DNA of 64,000 bases from NCBI GenBank assembly GCA_002682825.1, contig NOKP01000001.1:4653296-4717295 (forward strand). The letters run 5' to 3'. The position numbers were made by a program, and so were the translations under genes. The notes beneath the pieces are model-generated. The model saw only the letters and a list, made by a program, of their open reading frames with translations. It made no database searches and had not been told where the DNA came from. Numbering within the stretch: the first letter of the stretch is position 1; every line of letters begins with the position of its first letter. The stretch is from Neonectria sp. B-13. Lineage: Eukaryota; Ascomycota; Sordariomycetes; Hypocreales; Nectriaceae. This document shows, piece after piece, positions 1 through 10,750 of this stretch.

Positions 1-471
1 ACTGAAGAGCCCGTGAAGGAGTCGACTGGAACAGCACCCGACCAAGGAACAGGTAGCGGGGACTGGGTCGTGGTCCCCAAGGGTGGAGCGACCCCGGACC
101 CGAATGCCCCTGCGGCCACAACCGCGACTGTAACCGCAGGCGCAGCTGTAACCGCATCGGCTACGGAGGACAGCGAAGCAGCCAAGCAGGGCCCTGTGTC
201 TAACAGGCCGTCGTCCGCCGCCGCAACGCCAGCCGCCACAGACGGTGGCTCAGTATCGTTCGACCAAAACGACTTCAGTTCCCTAGGCGACCTCGACTCG
301 GCTGGAGATGCCCTAGCCGGCTTTGATGGCCCAACGCTGGATGGGTCTGCAGGCGAGCTTGGCGACGGTCTAGATCTCAACATGGACATGGAAGACTCGG
401 CCTTTGGCGATGCCTTCCACGGCGTCGAAACCTCGGATACTCCAGCGGAGGGACAGGGGCAAGACATGTAG
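1..471 (+). CDS. C-terminal part of an acidic, low-complexity protein (possible Ssr4-type SWI/SNF-RSC subunit); 5' truncated
   Basis: The frame is already open at base 1 (ACT GAA GAG CCC GTG) and runs to TAG at 469-471, so about 156 C-terminal residues are visible and the start lies outside the window. The visible part is rich in Ala, Thr, Pro, Gly and Asp. It contains the short piece DWVVVPKGG and ends in an acidic segment with FSSLGDLDSAGDALAGF and an LNMDMEDSAFGDAF-type stretch. These two pieces resemble, from memory, the C-terminus of fungal Ssr4/DUF1750 proteins, which belong to the SWI/SNF and RSC remodelling complexes. No folded domain is visible here, so the name is tentative. It could equally be the tail of another nuclear regulator. 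Confidence 0.7.
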   Translation, partial: TEEPVKESTGTAPDQGTGSGDWVVVPKGGATPDPNAPAATTATVTAGAAVTASATEDSEAAKQGPVSNRPSSAAATPAATDGGSVSFDQNDFSSLGDLDSAGDALAGFDGPTLDGSAGELGDGLDLNMDMEDSAFGDAFHGVETSDTPAEGQGQDM

Positions 472-1400
472 GATTGTCATGATCCTTGGCACGACGCCGC
501 ATGGCAGTAATGGAAGTAGAAGTGGCACACATGTGGCACGCACAGCACGAGTCTACACTCCAGAATCCAAAGGACGTGGGCTCGCACTGCTGGGCGATTC
601 AAAGACGGGGTGGCCCTGGGTGATGCTGAAACGATGGAGAATGGCGCGGTGTGTCAAAGGGTGTCTGTTTTGACGCCTGACACGGTTGTGTTTTTTTGGC
701 CGTTTGTACGAGTCGTTTTTTCGATGTTGTACCTAGTTTTCTGTAGAATACGGGCTGGGGAAATTTGAACATTGGGTCTCTTGTCTGATCTTGGCTGCGA
801 CGAGTTCGAGTGTGATGGACGGGTTCGTGGTGATGCAGTTGGTCAGGACCGGGTATTGGAAAACCCTGGTCAAACGACGCTGTCGACTTCATTTAATGCC
901 AAGCGCAGTGAATAGTAGCAATGCGGCTGCTGTTATTCGTACATGCACCTAAAACTCTTATGCTTAAATGCTGTCTTGTGCAAGATGAAACGAGCCGGTT
1001 TGATCGTCGCCCTATTCCCGGGGTTGAGTTGTCTCATGAGTCGCCATCCATCCATGGCCGAAACGTGGCCCCGAGAGATCGTCATCATGCCAAGAAACAT
1101 AATTGTCACAGCCACTGGAGACGAAGTTCCCCAGACCTTCCATGTCGCGGATCGGTCGGGGAGATGGTTTAGTCTTCCGGCAATGGAAGACGTGTTGGAA
1201 GTTGATTCTCGAAATGGCCTTGGCTGTTTCATGGGTTTCTTTATACCCCGTTACTCTGTTGTTTTGACTAGTCGACTGTGGCTTTCTCTACCTTCTTTCT
1301 TCTTCGAGGCTGCTGGACAGCATTGCTTAATAGCTTCTTTCTTTCTTTCTTTGCGTGTGCCGGGACGTGCGAGTGACGAGAACCGTCGGCGCTGGTCCTA
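472..1400. other. Intergenic: 3' flank of the first gene and upstream region of the GPI protein gene
   Basis: I see no convincing gene. A 152-codon open frame at 943-1401 (+) lacks any recognisable domain, and its Leu/Ser/Phe-rich end comes from the CT-rich DNA. Pyrimidine runs such as TTCTTTCTTTCTTTC near 1335-1352 fit the promoter or 5' leader of the gene starting at 1483. Confidence 0.5.
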
Positions 1401-1482
1401 ATTGCTGTCGAATCTTTGATACCATCCTTCACAGCCGCGATTCTTAATCTTTCTGTTCTTCTTCTCCTGTCCTTCTTTCACC
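1401..1482 (+). promoter_or_regulatory. CT-rich leader before the ATG at 1483
   Basis: The 45 bases before the ATG are strongly pyrimidine-rich (CTTTCTGTTCTTCTTCTCC and similar), and CACC directly precedes the ATG. CT-rich tracts just upstream of the start are common near transcription starts of expressed genes in filamentous fungi. This supports the ATG at 1483 as the start. No TATA element is claimed. Confidence 0.45.
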
Positions 1483-2509
1483 ATGAATTCACCACTGAGA
1501 TGGGTGGTCGCCATGATCGGTGTATCGACTGCAGTGGCCCAGTTGATCAACTCACCTCGCCCGGTAAGTCGCGCCTCTCGCTCCCAACTTCACAACGACG
1601 TATCTGACTTGCGTAAGGCCATCAGCGTGGATGAAGAGGCCACTCAGATCACTCTCCCCTTCAAAACGGTCTCGTCTGGAACTGGAGCCATTGCGCCCGC
1701 CCTGGGCTTGTTACCGTCGCTTCCAAATGCCGAAGGCCACTCCGAGACTCAGGGCGCTATCATCTTGACGCGTACTCCTATGACAACTTCATTGAGTGAA
1801 GAAGAACTGCCTTCAACCACCTCGGTGGCCGACCCAGTTGGCAGTCCAGTCGTCGGGAGTAGCAGAAGCACAACTTCGGTAAGGAACCCGACGATTGTCA
1901 AAACACAGCAGTCTACAAATGCTAACTCGGCAGTAGGTGGCGGATACATCTGCCACGGCTGTCATTACAAGTGGCCTTCAAACCACCGCCGGAATCATCG
2001 AGTCGAGACTTCGCAATGGAACTTCACAAGCCACAGGCACAGATGGCTCCGGCAAGAACACCCCTTCCAACACAATCACCGGGTCTGGTGCTGAAAAGTC
2101 CGGGGGGTCCGGGTCCAAAGAAGATGAGGAGGAGGATGAAGACGATGAAGACGATGACGATGAGGAGGACGACGACGACGACGATGACAGCGACGACGAC
2201 GACGACAGCGATGACGACGAAGAGGATGACGAAGAGGATGACGAAGAGGACGATGAAGAGGATGATGAAGAGGACGACAAAGAGGATGGCGAAGAGGACG
2301 AAGAAAAAGATGACTCTTCAGGGACTTCAGCTGATAACTTCGCAACGACACTTTCCAGTATCACGCTCATCTCTGGAGAGGCAGCTACTCAGACTTCAAC
2401 ATCCGCATCTGATGCTACACCCGACGCCCCGTCAATAGCATACAGACTCACTCCAAGCGTCTTGGTTGGGACAGGCGTTCTATTTACCGGAGTTTTCCTC
2501 CTTGGTTAG
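1483..2509 (+). CDS. Probable GPI-anchored cell-surface protein with a long Asp/Glu tract
   Basis: Exons 1483-1878 and 1937-2509; the 58-nt intron has GTAAGG, branch GCTAAC and TAG. The product is 322 aa. Residues 1-20 form a secretion signal (MNSPLRWVVAMIGVSTAVAQ). A Ser/Thr-rich region follows, then a roughly 65-residue run almost entirely of Asp and Glu (bases 2118-2316), another Ser/Thr stretch, and a hydrophobic C-terminus ending TGVLFTGVFLLG preceded by small residues, as in a GPI-attachment signal. No catalytic domain is visible. It is probably a wall or plasma-membrane mannoprotein whose acidic tract could bind cations. A second candidate intron (1563-1617) sits in exon 1 and would change the frame; I left it unspliced because the signal peptide and the rest then share one frame. 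Confidence 0.7.
2118..2316 (+). repeat. Coding minisatellite of GA(C/T)/GA(A/G) triplets
   Basis: The segment is built from near-identical 12-nt pieces of the type GAAGAGGATGAC and from GAC/GAT runs, and it encodes the acidic tract of the GPI-like protein. It is almost pure purine-rich triplet repeat. Such arrays change length easily by slippage or unequal recombination, so length polymorphism between strains is likely (inference). Confidence 0.8.
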
Positions 2510-2758
2510 GGTTTTTAAATTCACTTGAGGACTTTTTAATGCCCTCAAAGCATTAGCAACTAGCGACGGCGTTCAGAGACGGTCAAACAAACGGCAGCAT
2601 AGGATCTTGCATAACACGAGAGAGAATACATTGCTTCTATCATATAAATTCAAACGGGGATATCTAGAAACGAGAGATGCTGATACCAATGCTTACAGTG
2701 CCAATGCCAATGCCAATGTCATAAAATGCATACAGAGAACCACCCAAAGCAGAAAGGA

Positions 2759-3512
2759 CTAGGGCATACCAGCCCGGATGTTGTCGTATATGCTCTTTGG
2801 ATACACCAGCATGTTCAAAGTCGTGTCAAGGCCGCCCATATTGCCGGCCACGGTGCGCACGATGCTTTCGGAGCCCGTCTTGTCGCCGCTGGCCTCCCAA
2901 TAGACAGCACCAGCAAGACCCTTGGCTTTGATATATTTCGCCTTGAGCTTGGCCGTGGCGATGTTCTCGTAGGTGACGAGTTCCTTCTTCGTCGCGTCGT
3001 ACGAGAATACCGAGATGGCCTGGGTGCTGACCCTGACCCTGGTGTTCGGACGCGGAAGATCGCGGTAGAGGTAGATGCCGTTCTCGGTGGTGCCGCCACC
3101 GACGCCGCTGAAGGGCTTGCCGAGGCCGGCTGTGTTGGCAAACGACCGGCCGTACAGGGGCATGCCCAGGACGATCTTGCTGGGCGAGATGCCCTTGGCG
3201 ATGTAGTCGGTGACGGCCTGGTCGGTGTTGAACGGCGTGGCTTTCGGGACGGCCGTGGACTTGTGGACGTTGGCCTGCAGCCCAGAGAGCGTGTCCCAGG
3301 GCCCGGCGTAGTCGTAGGCCATCAGGTGCCAGGCGTCGACGTACGGGTCCATACCAGCCAGGTTCATTATGTTGTAGTGCGCCGGTCCGGCCGCCGTGGC
3401 GATGGTGATGATGAAGCGGTAGTTCAGCTTGTTGGCCGTGGAGTAGGCGTCCAGCGCGGCGCGGACCTCCTTGAGCAGCAGCACGTAGTTGTTGGCCTCG
3501 ACGCTGTTGGCC

Positions 3513-3545
<33 letters not shown>

Positions 3546-4293
3546 CCCCAGTCGGCGAGCAGCTTGACGGCCGACGAGGCGAACTTCTTGCGCGTGGCGC
3601 TGGTGGCGGCGACGGGGGCGAACTTGGGCGAGTAGGTCCAGCCGCCGATGGAGAGCATCGTCTTGAACTTGCGGTTCTGCTTCTTGAGGATGAAGAGCTG
3701 CTTGACGCAGCCGTAGACGTTGTTGCCCACGTCGTTCCAAGAGTCGGTGCTGTAGTGCTTGTCGATATCAGACCAGGTATCCGAGGACTTGCTACGGCAC
3801 GGGGTTAGCGGGAAGTAGGCTCGAGGTGGTTCATGGGCCACTTACACAGTGCCGTCGGATCCAATGTCCAAGAAGGAATACAGGAGGTGGGTGACCTTGT
3901 CTGCTGGGATCTGCTGAGGCTGGTAGTTTGCACCGTAGACGCCCCTGGGTTTGTTAGTCTACCGTCGCACTCGAGGAGAACGACAGCGTACCAGTTTGTG
4001 AAGTAAAGAACATTTCGTCTCTGCACCGCCCGGGTCTCGATGGGGACATAGCTCGCCCAGTCCGTGCCGACCGAGTCCGAGGTGCCTTTGGAAAGAGTCG
4101 AGTCCGTAGATTCGGGGACGACAGGGCCGACAGACGGGTCTAGGCTGGTCGGGGCAGCCAACTGCTTGACGACCGTCGCAACGGAGACGGCAGTGGCCGT
4201 GGAGGTGACGTAGCGGACCTGGTGTCTGTGTCGAGGAACCGCGAGGACGCTCTGCGCCAGGAGAGGCGCGATGAGGAAGAGTAGTCGAAGCAT
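2759..4293 (-). CDS. Secreted GH18 chitinase (fungal group A / Chi42 type)
   Basis: Exons on the minus strand are 4293-3992, 3944-3846 and 3791-2759 (introns of 47 and 54 nt), giving 477 aa. An N-terminal signal peptide (MLRLLFLIAPLLAQSVLA) and a Ser/Thr-rich pro-region precede a complete GH18 barrel starting at VLYFTNWGVYGANYQP. SIGGWTYS and the catalytic DGIDIDWEYP (about residues 215-226, the Glu being the proton donor) are intact. The substrate loop LMAYDYAG, GMPLYGRSF and YWEASGD near the end are also present. The layout matches endochitinases such as Trichoderma Chi42, which cleave beta-1,4-GlcNAc chains in wall remodelling, nutrition or mycoparasitism. No chitin-binding module is attached. 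The two splice joins restore the family sequence exactly (TNW-GVYG and DGTV-KSSDTW). Confidence 0.95.
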
Positions 4294-7200
4294 GGTTGTT
4301 GCTGGTGAGGGCTGTGGTGTAGTGGGTGAAGCAATCGAGGAAGACGGCGCGCTGAGGGCTTCTTATCGAAAAGCGACGACGCCGTCCAAGCTTGGAACTT
4401 GTTTCGCAGAACTCCTCGTGGTGGACAAGACAACGCGCAAAGGAGCGTGGGCCGTGGGCCGTGAGGACGATTCCCAGCCTTGAGTCTGGAACGAAGATGC
4501 TCGAGGAGGGCTGGGGCTCACGGAGAGCGGCGAAGGTGTCCGACAAGCAACCACCGTTGAGAATGCTGACCGGGGGAGGACCCTCAGATGACGTGTGCTA
4601 GACCATAGCGCGATGCAATTCAATGGCCAAGTAGCACTTGACACTCTACAAGGACGAAAGACTGGTTCATTGTGAAGCTGTAAGGGGGAGCGGCTTGGGG
4701 CAAACTTGGTAGTCAACGGGAGAGTTCCAAGCCAAAGAGCCATTGGCGCCAGATTCCAACGCCAAAACAACGAGTCAGCGACCTCGAGAGCCGTAGTGAT
4801 TTAGAGTAGGAAATAGCAGCGGCACTTAAGGCGGCGGCTCTCTCCGCAGGGGACAGGAAGGCCATCTCGAGGCGGCGCCAAAACGTGGGTGTGGCATGCG
4901 CGGTGCAGGAATGCGCCAGTGTCTACAATCAATGGTTTCGGCGCTAGGACAGAATCACGGGAAGAGCTTGAGCCAGGTTGTCTTGGGTTGCGCGTTGATG
5001 AGCTGAGGGTGAGTGTGTGTAGATATCTAGCTAGACGTGGCAATTCGTGATGGATAGGTGCGCCACTCAGGGGCTTGGCGTCTTAGCTGAGAGTAGTGGT
5101 CAATCCGGCTCATGAAATTTCATATCCAGAGTTTTTACCTGTCTCCAAGTCTCCCTCTCTGAAGGACCTCACAGTTACGCGACCATCGCCGGCCGCCTCA
5201 CTTACACCTCGTCCTACAAGCCAGCTTCCATGTGCTTCAACACAACCAGCTTGTTACCACGAATACTCATTGAATCCAACATCTTTCACTTTCGTACTAA
5301 GCAGGAGAAAAAAAAAACGCTGTAAAAGACGCACAATTGTCTCCGCTGCCCACCCAATGTCTGGCCACTGTCTCACTGGTCTCGTTGCGCCTTGTCTCCC
5401 ACAGCAGTGGGGAGGGAAAGAGGCAAAATAAACTTAGATGGGATTCTAGCACACTGCTGAGCTTTCCCGATAAGAGCCTCGTTACCGGTGGTCTAGACTT
5501 CGCCAAGCTCGGGTCCTCACTAGGGCCTGTTGTCACCATCGTCTGAGTTGTCCTTGACGTGACAAAAGTTCCCATCAACATCGCTCTTCCATTCACCACG
5601 TTGGTATTCAGTATTCAAGAGCGGGATGATCAGCTTTCGATATTCCACTACACACGTGAGGATTTTCCCTACCCAACCAAGCATGAATGTACTTTGTCTC
5701 AGTCTCCTTGCTAGCACAACGAACATTGTTACCTTCTCAGACGCCTGCGCTAGCCAAGCCACGATCGATAGTTAAGACTTCGCGCCGGTAGTTGGAATTA
5801 AACCACGGCCTTGGGCCATTCCATTGCCCCCTTTGTTGATTGTCGGATCCTAAACATGCCGCCGGCTAACCCAGCTCTGGGCGGATCCGAGCCAAGACAT
5901 TCGCACGAGCGGACAGCCTCTTGCAGCTGAGCTGGTGGACATAGACGAACTAGGTATCCATCCCGAGGTTTCGATTGCGAGTCCGCTGAGTCAGAGTCCA
6001 GCCACTGGCCAGAATTTAGACTAATAGCTGTCAGGTTGTCAAGTCACAATGGCAACATGACGCGTTGTCTTATGCCCGTGCAATTCCCGGATCCCAGTCG
6101 TTATGACGCCTCAGTAGACCAATTGCTTGCCAATTGCGCCATGAGAAGCTTCATATTCAGATATCAATTGTCAGAGGGTTGACATATTGACATCAGACAT
6201 GTTATCGTCGTGACAAGTAGAACCCAGCTAGTTCTCGCATAGCAAAAGCCTCTCGCATGCCTGCGTTCCTCCAACTCTTGGCCTGCTCGATTAGGGGGGT
6301 TCGTTAGCGGATCAACCTCGCTGCATGACAAGGAGCCAAATGGGGCTTTGGACACGAATATCACGCACATGACCTGTTTACAGTTGGAGGCTGGGGAGAG
6401 CTGGTTGATACACCTGAAGGTGAGCCATTTTAGGCAGCTGGTAAGTGAAGCGATGGGTTCCGAGCAAACACGAGTGTGGCTGAGGTTATTTAGGACCGTA
6501 CCATGTAGATATTCATGAGGCAGATGACCATCGCCAGTGATGCCCAACATGAAGCCTTAGACTACAGATCAAATCAACGGACTATAGCAAAGGATCAATC
6601 AAGGCTGAATTCAGATGGGCAATGATTCACCAATACTAACTAATTACCCTAGTCAAAGACGACAGTTACGAAGAGTCTACGAACAAGGTCACATCTATCT
6701 ACAGTGAAGCGCTTCACGTTCAGCTTATGAAACCCTCCCTCCCAAAACATCGCCACCGCATCTTGACGAGAATCAATCCAGGTCGAGGCTGGCCAAGACT
6801 CCAATGAACCACACGTCACATGTCACCGTCACGATGCGCCAATTTCAACGCTGCTGCCCAACTTGCCAAACCAACCTCTTTTCTTCCACTTCCCTCCCAC
6901 CCCACACTTTTCTAGAAGCTCTCGATCCCCTGCTCTTCTCCACCGGATCTAAGCCACCGCCACCAGTCCCCCGGCCGTTGCCTGGTCTGGTTGGTGAACC
7001 CGGACGGGTCCGATATCTCCGCGCCGGGGCCACGGAGCTTCACCTTCTCATTCGCCGTGTCCGTCCGGGCACCGCCGCATCTGGAGCTTCTCCCCCCACC
7101 CTCTGCCCCGGTTCATACACTCAGCCGCATCTACAACCCTGGCAACCTAGCTATTCGCTCACATGAACATGGCGGAGAAGTGACCCCTTCATCCTTCGTT

Positions 7201-7587
7201 CTCCGACCGACATGATGACGTTGTCGCGCGCCCAATGACTGCGCCATTGGCATTTAGCGAGCTGGATACCCCTGTTCAGGCTGAGGATAACGATGTCTAC
7301 CAGCTCTTGGCTATTCATAAAAGAAGACGTGTGGCCCGCTTCTCATCTCGACTTTACGTTTTGGAAAGAAAAAGGATCGACGACGTATTTGCTCATTCAT
7401 CGTACCACGTAAGAATACCGTAAACTGTTCAGTTGCAGCTCTCGCCCGCTTCAACAACCACCGTCAGCCTTCTCCTCCGACAATCCATGTCTCCCCGAGC
7501 TGCTGCTCGTCGCAGCAGGGTGGCCCGTCTTCTCAACTTCCGCAAGCCTATGCTGTCGGCCTTCGACGGCAACACGCGACCGCCTTA
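4294..7587. other. 3.3-kb intergenic region between the chitinase and the CorA-like gene
   Basis: This is the largest gap inside the gene-dense part. The open frames here are short, lack recognisable domains and lack paired splice signals that would join them. It should hold the chitinase promoter (left end, read leftwards) and the CorA-like gene promoter (right end). A short frame at 7235-7423 (+) and the ATG at 7487 could be untranslated or alternative 5' exons of the CorA-like gene, but I could not connect them by a normal-sized intron. I see no repeats or transposon remnants. Confidence 0.5.
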
Positions 7588-9708
7588 ATGGGTCTCGTGC
7601 ACCACGGCTTAGATCTCTTCAACTACGATCAGCGAGCCTGCTCCAGCCAGGTCCTGATCCCCAATGATGGCACCCCGTCCAACATTGAGTACGACGAGTA
7701 TGTCGTCTACAAGAAGCCCGAGGAGTCGGGCCCGGCGACGCTGCACGGCCTCGATGAAGGGGATGAGCATATCGCCCATCACTTCACCCGCGACGACATG
7801 TCAGGCACCGCCCTGTTCGATCTAGCTTTCCGCCGAGGTTCTCTGCTTGATCGCAATGTACGTTGTCCGCGACGAGAGTTACTTAGTCTTAACCTCTAAC
7901 TTTTGCAGGGCGAATTCCGCAAGCCGGACGATACGGAGTCTCCCTCGGTCCGGATGGAAGGTCGGATCCGCAGAGTGTACGTCCATCTAGCACCATATTC
8001 CTTAGAATAGGCTTGACTGACCTGCTTAGAATCTGCTTCAAGCGCAGGACACCCCTGGACGGTGGTCGGGATATCCTCAGCATGACGGTGGACGACCTAG
8101 CCGCCATGAACCTGCATCCTGCAACCCTCCAGTACTCGACCCGTACGACGACGGAATCGCGGTTCTGGTCCAAGGACAGGTCTGAGTTGAGTAAGCGCAT
8201 GAAACAAACAACTAAGACTCCCTTTCAAGCTCGTGCTGACAGAGAATCACAGGTCTGATTCTCGCCTTCTCCGAGATGCCCAAGACTCCTTGTGATTTCC
8301 TCTCCATGACATACAACGTCAACACCCGTTCCGCCACCATCCTGGTCCGGCAGTCGTGGGAGCCGCGGAGGCACAACCTCGACGATCTCGACGAGTACGA
8401 TCACCGGCTGGAGTCGTGCCGAGCCCACTGGGCGCACCCTCTCATCATGCCGGTGGTGCTTCTCCAGGTGCAGTTCATGCGCTGCGAAGAGGCCGTCTCC
8501 GACAACAACATGAACGTCACGGTGCTCGAGTACGACGTCAGCAACATCTCCGGCTTCGACACCGACGAGCTCTCTCCGCACCGCCTGAGACGGCAGATGA
8601 GCCGCGACGAGAACGGCAAGATCACCTGGGGCCCCATGACCATGACGAACCTGATGAAGCGGGCGCACGAGGTGCTAAAGGACACCATCAAGCTGCTTGA
8701 CACGATCCGCTGGATGGAGCGCGCCGTCAAGGTGCTGATCCTGGCCGGCGACGAGCTTGCCGAGCGCATGGGCAGCTCGGCGCAGTTCGGCCAGGACCTC
8801 AGCATGCTGAGCCCCTTCATCTCGGATCCGGAGCGGGGACCGCCGCCGGTAAGCCCGGTGCTCCCGCCGAGACTCCAGATCCAGGTTCCCGACGGGGAGA
8901 CGGATGGCGACTCGCTGGGCCCGCACTGGCACGAGATCAGGCAGTATCTCGACGGACTGCTGCGGCTCTGCATGGGCCTTGAGACTGATAGGCGCATGTC
9001 CGAGGCCAGGTGCCGTGCGCAGATCGACATGGTAAGTTGCCCCTGACACGGCATATCCGAGATATCTCTGCTGACGCCTTCTAGATCTACAGTAAGATGG
9101 CGCAGGAAGACAACGTGCTGAACGCGCGGATGGCGGTGGCGTCCTCCCGCGACAGCTCCTCGATGAAGGCCCTCGCCGTCATCACGGCCATCTTCCTCCC
9201 GGGCGAGTTTCTGGGCTCCCTCTTCGGCATGTCCATGTTCGACTGGCTCGGCCCGGACGAGGAGGACGACTCACCAAGCTCCGGCGCGGACTCCACACCC
9301 GGCGTGGGCAACGTCAACCGCTTCGGGCAGAGCTTCTGGGTGTACTGGGCGACGGCGATCCCGTTGACGCTCTTCATCCTGTTCATCTGGCGGGCGTGGT
9401 GGGTGGCGCAAGACCGGTACTTCCGCCGGCACCTGTCGCGGGAGCTGAGCGAGGAGCGCTTCTGGACGGTGGACGGCCAGCCGCGCAGCCTCAACGACAG
9501 CTTCATCCACGACTTCTTCTACCTGTCGGCGCGGCGCGACGAGAAGGCCCGCGTGGAGGAGGACATGGCCGATCTCGAGGCCGTCAACTCGGCGATGAAG
9601 GACAGCGGAGGCGGTGGTCTGGCACGCGGCGCGAGCATGAGGCAGCGGCAGATCTTGGATGCGAGAGTGTGGAGCTTGAACCAGAGGTCGAAGGCTATCT
9701 CGGTCTGA
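7588..9708 (+). CDS. CorA-like fungal membrane protein (Mg2+ transporter superfamily) with a GMS motif
   Basis: Exons 7588-7857, 7909-7976, 8030-8190, 8253-9031 and 9085-9708 (introns 51, 53, 62 and 53 nt) give 633 aa. The long N-terminal part is soluble. The C-terminal part has a helical stretch (TNLMKRAHEVLKDTIKLLD), the conserved MKALAVITAIFLPGEFLGSLF as first membrane segment, FGMSMFDW after it, and a second segment around FWVYWATAIPLTLFILFIW, followed by a charged cytoplasmic tail. Two C-terminal helices joined by a short loop are the CorA signature. The loop motif here is GMS, not the GMN of true Mg2+ channels, as in many fungal CorA-like paralogues. Transport activity is therefore uncertain. 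The 5' end is also uncertain: 7588 is the first ATG in the frame, but the frame stays open well upstream of it. Confidence 0.8.
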
Positions 9709-10002
9709 TTCAGCTGTGTTTGGTTGTTAGAGACGGTTTTGCAGGGACGCATTTGCTGTGGATGCTATCTTCACGCATAACCACGGATAGAGGGATATCT
9801 TTCGACAGCATTGCAAGCGACTTATGTCATCTTGCTTTCATCTACATAGTTGCTTGATTCTTGTGTTTTGGAAAGAAGCTCAGGACCATACGTCCTTGAA
9901 ACATCAGTTAGACAAGTCCATATATATACACTCATTTCGATCAGCTACCACTGGACCTACTCAAGGTGAAATTTCGTCAAGATCATCTTCTTTATTCCAC
10001 AA

Positions 10003-10356
10003 CTATTCCGATGCCGACGAGACTTCTTCACTTCCTGAGCCATACTCCCCTTCAACCCCGTTCACCGGCTCCTCTCCCCCCAGTGCCTCTCTCTTCTCCG
10101 CCGCTAACCCCAACTCCTCTAGAGTCGCCTTAAACGCCTCCATCTTCGCCTTCACATTCACAAACTTACTGTCCATGACGAGACACTTCTCGCACTTGCG
10201 CTGCATTCTCCGCGACATCAGACCGTGCGGTCTGCGGGCTTTGCAGCCGTCGGGCGACTTGCCCGTCCGGTACTCCTCGGCAACGGCGCACAGCTTCACG
10301 CGCCGGCCCCAGACTTGGTGGCTGCATCCGAAGATGGTGCGTACGAATGTGCACAT
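10003..10356 (-). CDS. Small basic Cys-containing fungal protein, function unknown
   Basis: The product is 117 aa, counting from the ATG at 10356 (MCTFVRTIFGCSHQVW). The frame continues upstream to 10521, but that part has no conserved look and I regard it as leader. The N-terminal pattern MC-x8-CSH followed by LCAVAEEY and RRMQRKCEKC resembles a widespread class of short fungal proteins that begin with MC and a C-x-H pair and may bind metal. The second half is a charged helix (KFVNVKAKMEAFKATLEELG) and an acidic Gly/Ser tail. No known catalytic motif is present. It is transcribed towards the CorA-like gene, with which it shares a short 3' region. Confidence 0.55.
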   Translation of the reverse strand: MCTFVRTIFGCSHQVWGRRVKLCAVAEEYRTGKSPDGCKARRPHGLMSRRMQRKCEKCLVMDSKFVNVKAKMEAFKATLEELGLAAEKREALGGEEPVNGVEGEYGSGSEEVSSASE

Positions 10357-10750
10357 GTTTTTTCTGTATGTCTGGTGGTACGTGGTTGGACAACTTGCTC
10401 CTGAGGTCTTGGCTTGGTGGTGGATGATATTGCTGAATACCCTCCTTTTCACAGTAATTACATCTTGGCGAAAGACGACAGTAGTCAAGGGAGTGTCTGC
10501 CTGTCTTGGTTTTATTGCCAAAAGACAACCATTCTTTCTGGCTTGTTCTCCTGTCCTGTACAGTCAACAATGGAACATGCAAGCAGCACACTGAAAGAAT
10601 ACAATTCCCAGAACCCCATGCATAGTAACAAAGAACTCCAGCCCAAGGCACCCGCCACTTGATATGCACACAGCCACCAGTTATTAAACAGCTCCTTCAA
10701 GAGAAACCCATCGGAACAGTGCAGATAGATGCTCCCAGTCCCCCATCTCG

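Noticed and set aside
943..1401. 152-codon plus-strand open frame
   Set aside because: No domain; its composition follows the CT-rich DNA; lies in the upstream region of the GPI protein gene.
2726..3808. 360-codon plus-strand open frame
   Set aside because: Exact antisense of the chitinase coding region; it is Gly/Val/Arg-rich as expected from a GC3-biased shadow.
5096..7166. Several 60-130 codon frames in the 3.3-kb gap
   Set aside because: No domains, no joinable splice sites and no composition typical of the neighbours' coding exons.
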